IMG/VR virus record: IMGVR_UViG_3300047494_000286
Coordinates: 1-58,349 of that record
Length of the DNA stretch: 58,349 bases
Source: a virus
Reading direction: 5' to 3' (one strand)
The position numbers and the translations under genes are program-made. A model generated the notes under the pieces. That model had not been told where the DNA came from, did no database searches, and saw nothing but the letters and a program-made list of their open reading frames with translations. Shown in pieces: positions 57,274 to 58,349 of the stretch (the stretch's first letter is position 1; every line of letters starts with the position of its first letter).

Positions 57274-57494
57274 CCGACAAGGAAACGGCGACCTTCACAA
57301 CCGGTGACATTGGCCCCACCCATATTTTCAGGCCGGACGACAGGGGGCGCGAAATGGACATGCCGGCGCCACCCCCCTCGCGGTGGCAGCGGCTATTGCA
57401 TTGGCTCCGCGGCACGACGCCAGACGACAGGATGGTGACGACGATCGTGTCCGTGGTGTCCGATACCCAGGTCACCTTGGATCGCGGCGAGTAA
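57270..57494 (+). CDS. Small hypothetical protein
   Basis: 74 aa, ATGA overlap with its neighbour. PTHIFRPDDRGREMDMPAPP, then RWQRLLHWLRGTTPDDRMVT and a final strand (TTIVSVVSDTQVTLDRG). No recognised domain. Part of a run of short genes with similar MTDK/MSDK-type N-termini at the right end. Confidence 0.5.
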   Translation: MTDKETATFTTGDIGPTHIFRPDDRGREMDMPAPPPSRWQRLLHWLRGTTPDDRMVTTIVSVVSDTQVTLDRGE

Positions 57495-57503
57495 GGAGAC
57501 GAA

Positions 57504-57743
57504 GTGAGCAACAATCAAACGGACGCCGTCGATATCCCGACGCATCCCGTTCAGACGGATCGATACAAGCGCGGGGCCGCCTGCTGCCCGCAAGTCGTCA
57601 CGATGCGCGCCTACGAGGTCTACTGCCACGTTTACGCACCCCAGCCCGCCATGGTGACCGGTTGGTGGCGCGGAGGCTTCGGCGCTGGAGAGTTGATAGC
57701 GTTTCTCTATGCCCGGTCCTTTCCCAAGGAAGCGTGTCGATGA
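57504..57743 (+). CDS. Small hypothetical protein
   Basis: 79 aa with a GTG start preceded by AAGGAG. RYKRGAACCPQVVTMRAYEV, YCHVYAPQPAMVTGWWRGG and ELIAFLYARSFPKEA. Several Cys and aromatic residues; family unknown. Stop overlaps the next possible start. Confidence 0.5.
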   Translation: MSNNQTDAVDIPTHPVQTDRYKRGAACCPQVVTMRAYEVYCHVYAPQPAMVTGWWRGGFGAGELIAFLYARSFPKEACR

Positions 57744-57763
57744 GGCGTTCAGGGGGATGCAAA

Positions 57764-57931
57764 ATGTCTGACCGCGAGCAAACGGCCGTCCCACGCCTCG
57801 GCCGCGAGATAGACCCGGCCGCGTGGTCCAGCGACAAATTCGAAATTTCGAACGCCGCCGATTATGACGTTTGGCGCGCCAGGCGGACGGAGAGTCTGCG
57901 GGTTGCGGAATTGGAGGCCAAAAATGGCTGA
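57764..57931 (+). CDS. Small hypothetical protein
   Basis: 55 aa from ATG 57764 (AGGGGG 8 nt upstream); an in-frame ATG at 57740 overlapping the previous stop would give 63 aa. MSDREQTAVPRLGREIDPAA, then DYDVWRARRTESLRVAELEA, a charged helix. Unknown. Confidence 0.5.
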   Translation: MSDREQTAVPRLGREIDPAAWSSDKFEISNAADYDVWRARRTESLRVAELEAKNG

Positions 57932-58349
57932 CGAAAATCAAGCGGCCCGCAAGCGCCTGCCAGACGACAGCTTCGAGAGCTTCCGGGAACGCATAATCGC
58001 CCGCATCCGCTGTCCCAGCGTGGAAACGTCGACCGACCGGCAAACGGCCGCGCCGTGGCCGGCGACGTTCCTGGACGAGCTCGATGCCATCTTTGCCGAG
58101 ACAAGAGGCCTACTTATGTCCCCGCATACGCTGGCCGCACTGAAAGAGCGCATCGCCTACGCCATTGGGGCCGCGCAGGTGACAGGTGAACTCGGCGACT
58201 GGGTGCAAGTTGGTAGCTGCGATATAGGCGGTGGCCAATGGGCGGTGACCGTGGTGGACGGCGTCGACCGTCCCAGTCTGACGATCTTAGCCGGTTCGAC
58301 CATGCCTCCGTCGCCTGCTGACCGACCACTGACCAAGAACGGGCAGTGA
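57924..58349 (+). CDS. Hypothetical protein at the right end
   Basis: 141 aa, ATG at 57924 overlapping the previous stop and complete at the window end. RKRLPDDSFESFRERIIARI, LLMSPHTLAALKERIAYAIG and WVQVGSCDIGGGQWAVTVVD. Mixed helical then beta; no family recognised. It meets the leftward glycosyltransferase-like gene tail to tail if the genome is circular. Confidence 0.55.
   Translation: MADENQAARKRLPDDSFESFRERIIARIRCPSVETSTDRQTAAPWPATFLDELDAIFAETRGLLMSPHTLAALKERIAYAIGAAQVTGELGDWVQVGSCDIGGGQWAVTVVDGVDRPSLTILAGSTMPPSPADRPLTKNGQ

Noticed and set aside
1-58349. tRNA genes, CRISPR arrays or insertion sequences
   Set aside because: No cloverleaf-like stretch, regular spaced direct repeats or transposase motifs were noticed by eye; a covariance-model and repeat search would be needed to exclude them fully.

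Overview
The window looks like a complete, or nearly complete, temperate tailed-phage or prophage genome from a GC-rich alphaproteobacterium, plausibly a sphingomonad. The host assignment rests on phage-borne copies of two proteins typical of Alphaproteobacteria (a GcrA-type regulator and a GapR/DUF2312-type nucleoid protein) and on the codon style; no host flank is visible. Position 1 is the stop codon of a leftward gene and position 58349 is the stop of a rightward gene, so the two transcription arms meet tail to tail at the window edges and diverge around 38.7 and 42.0 kb.

Left arm, minus strand, read from 38.7 kb down to 1. 38.7-31.5 kb: regulators (an HTH protein, GcrA-like and Myb-like proteins), DnaB helicase, a GapR-like/CrpP-like fusion, an AAA+ ATPase, a putative replication protein, a NusG-like antiterminator and an HNH nuclease. 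31.4-21.6 kb: HK97-type packaging and head genes (terminase small and large, portal, prohead protease, major capsid, connectors). 21.6-10.5 kb: Mu-type contractile tail in Mu order (gp37, gp38, sheath, tube, frameshifted chaperone, tape measure, a split gpN, gp44, gp45, gp46, gp47, gp48). 10.5-3.8 kb: a tailspike and fibre-like genes, including two tandem paralogues with apparent signal peptides. 2.7-0 kb: lysis region (membrane protein, GH19 endolysin, small proteins) and a glycosyltransferase-like gene. A three-gene plus-strand island at 2.8-3.8 kb interrupts this arm and looks like a moron.

Centre, 38.7-42.5 kb: a divergent intergenic region with a perfect GC hairpin, a small coiled-coil protein, three membrane or exported proteins, and the immunity switch. 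The switch is a leftward Cro-like gene and a rightward Xre repressor, with TAAGC/GCTTA half-site operators on both sides of the repressor.

Right arm, plus strand, 42.5-58.3 kb: tightly overlapping early genes. These include tiny membrane proteins, a ParB-domain protein, GNAT, ASCH and KOW-like proteins, a HerA-like ATPase flanked by Myb/GcrA-like DNA-binding proteins, DUF5131 (Gp37/Gp68), VVA0879-like and GP88 families, an excisionase-like protein and a tyrosine integrase, ending in short hypothetical genes. No tRNA, rRNA, CRISPR array, transposase, DNA polymerase or methyltransferase was seen.

Predicted logic (inference): the Xre repressor holds the right arm silent; the leftward arm starts from the 38.7-39.0 kb region, which has no TAAGC operator, and so may be driven by phage or host regulators (GcrA-like, the HTH protein) and extended by the NusG-like protein. 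DnaB and partners recruit host replication, HK97-type heads are filled by the terminase and joined to Mu-type tails, and the GH19 enzyme lyses the cell.
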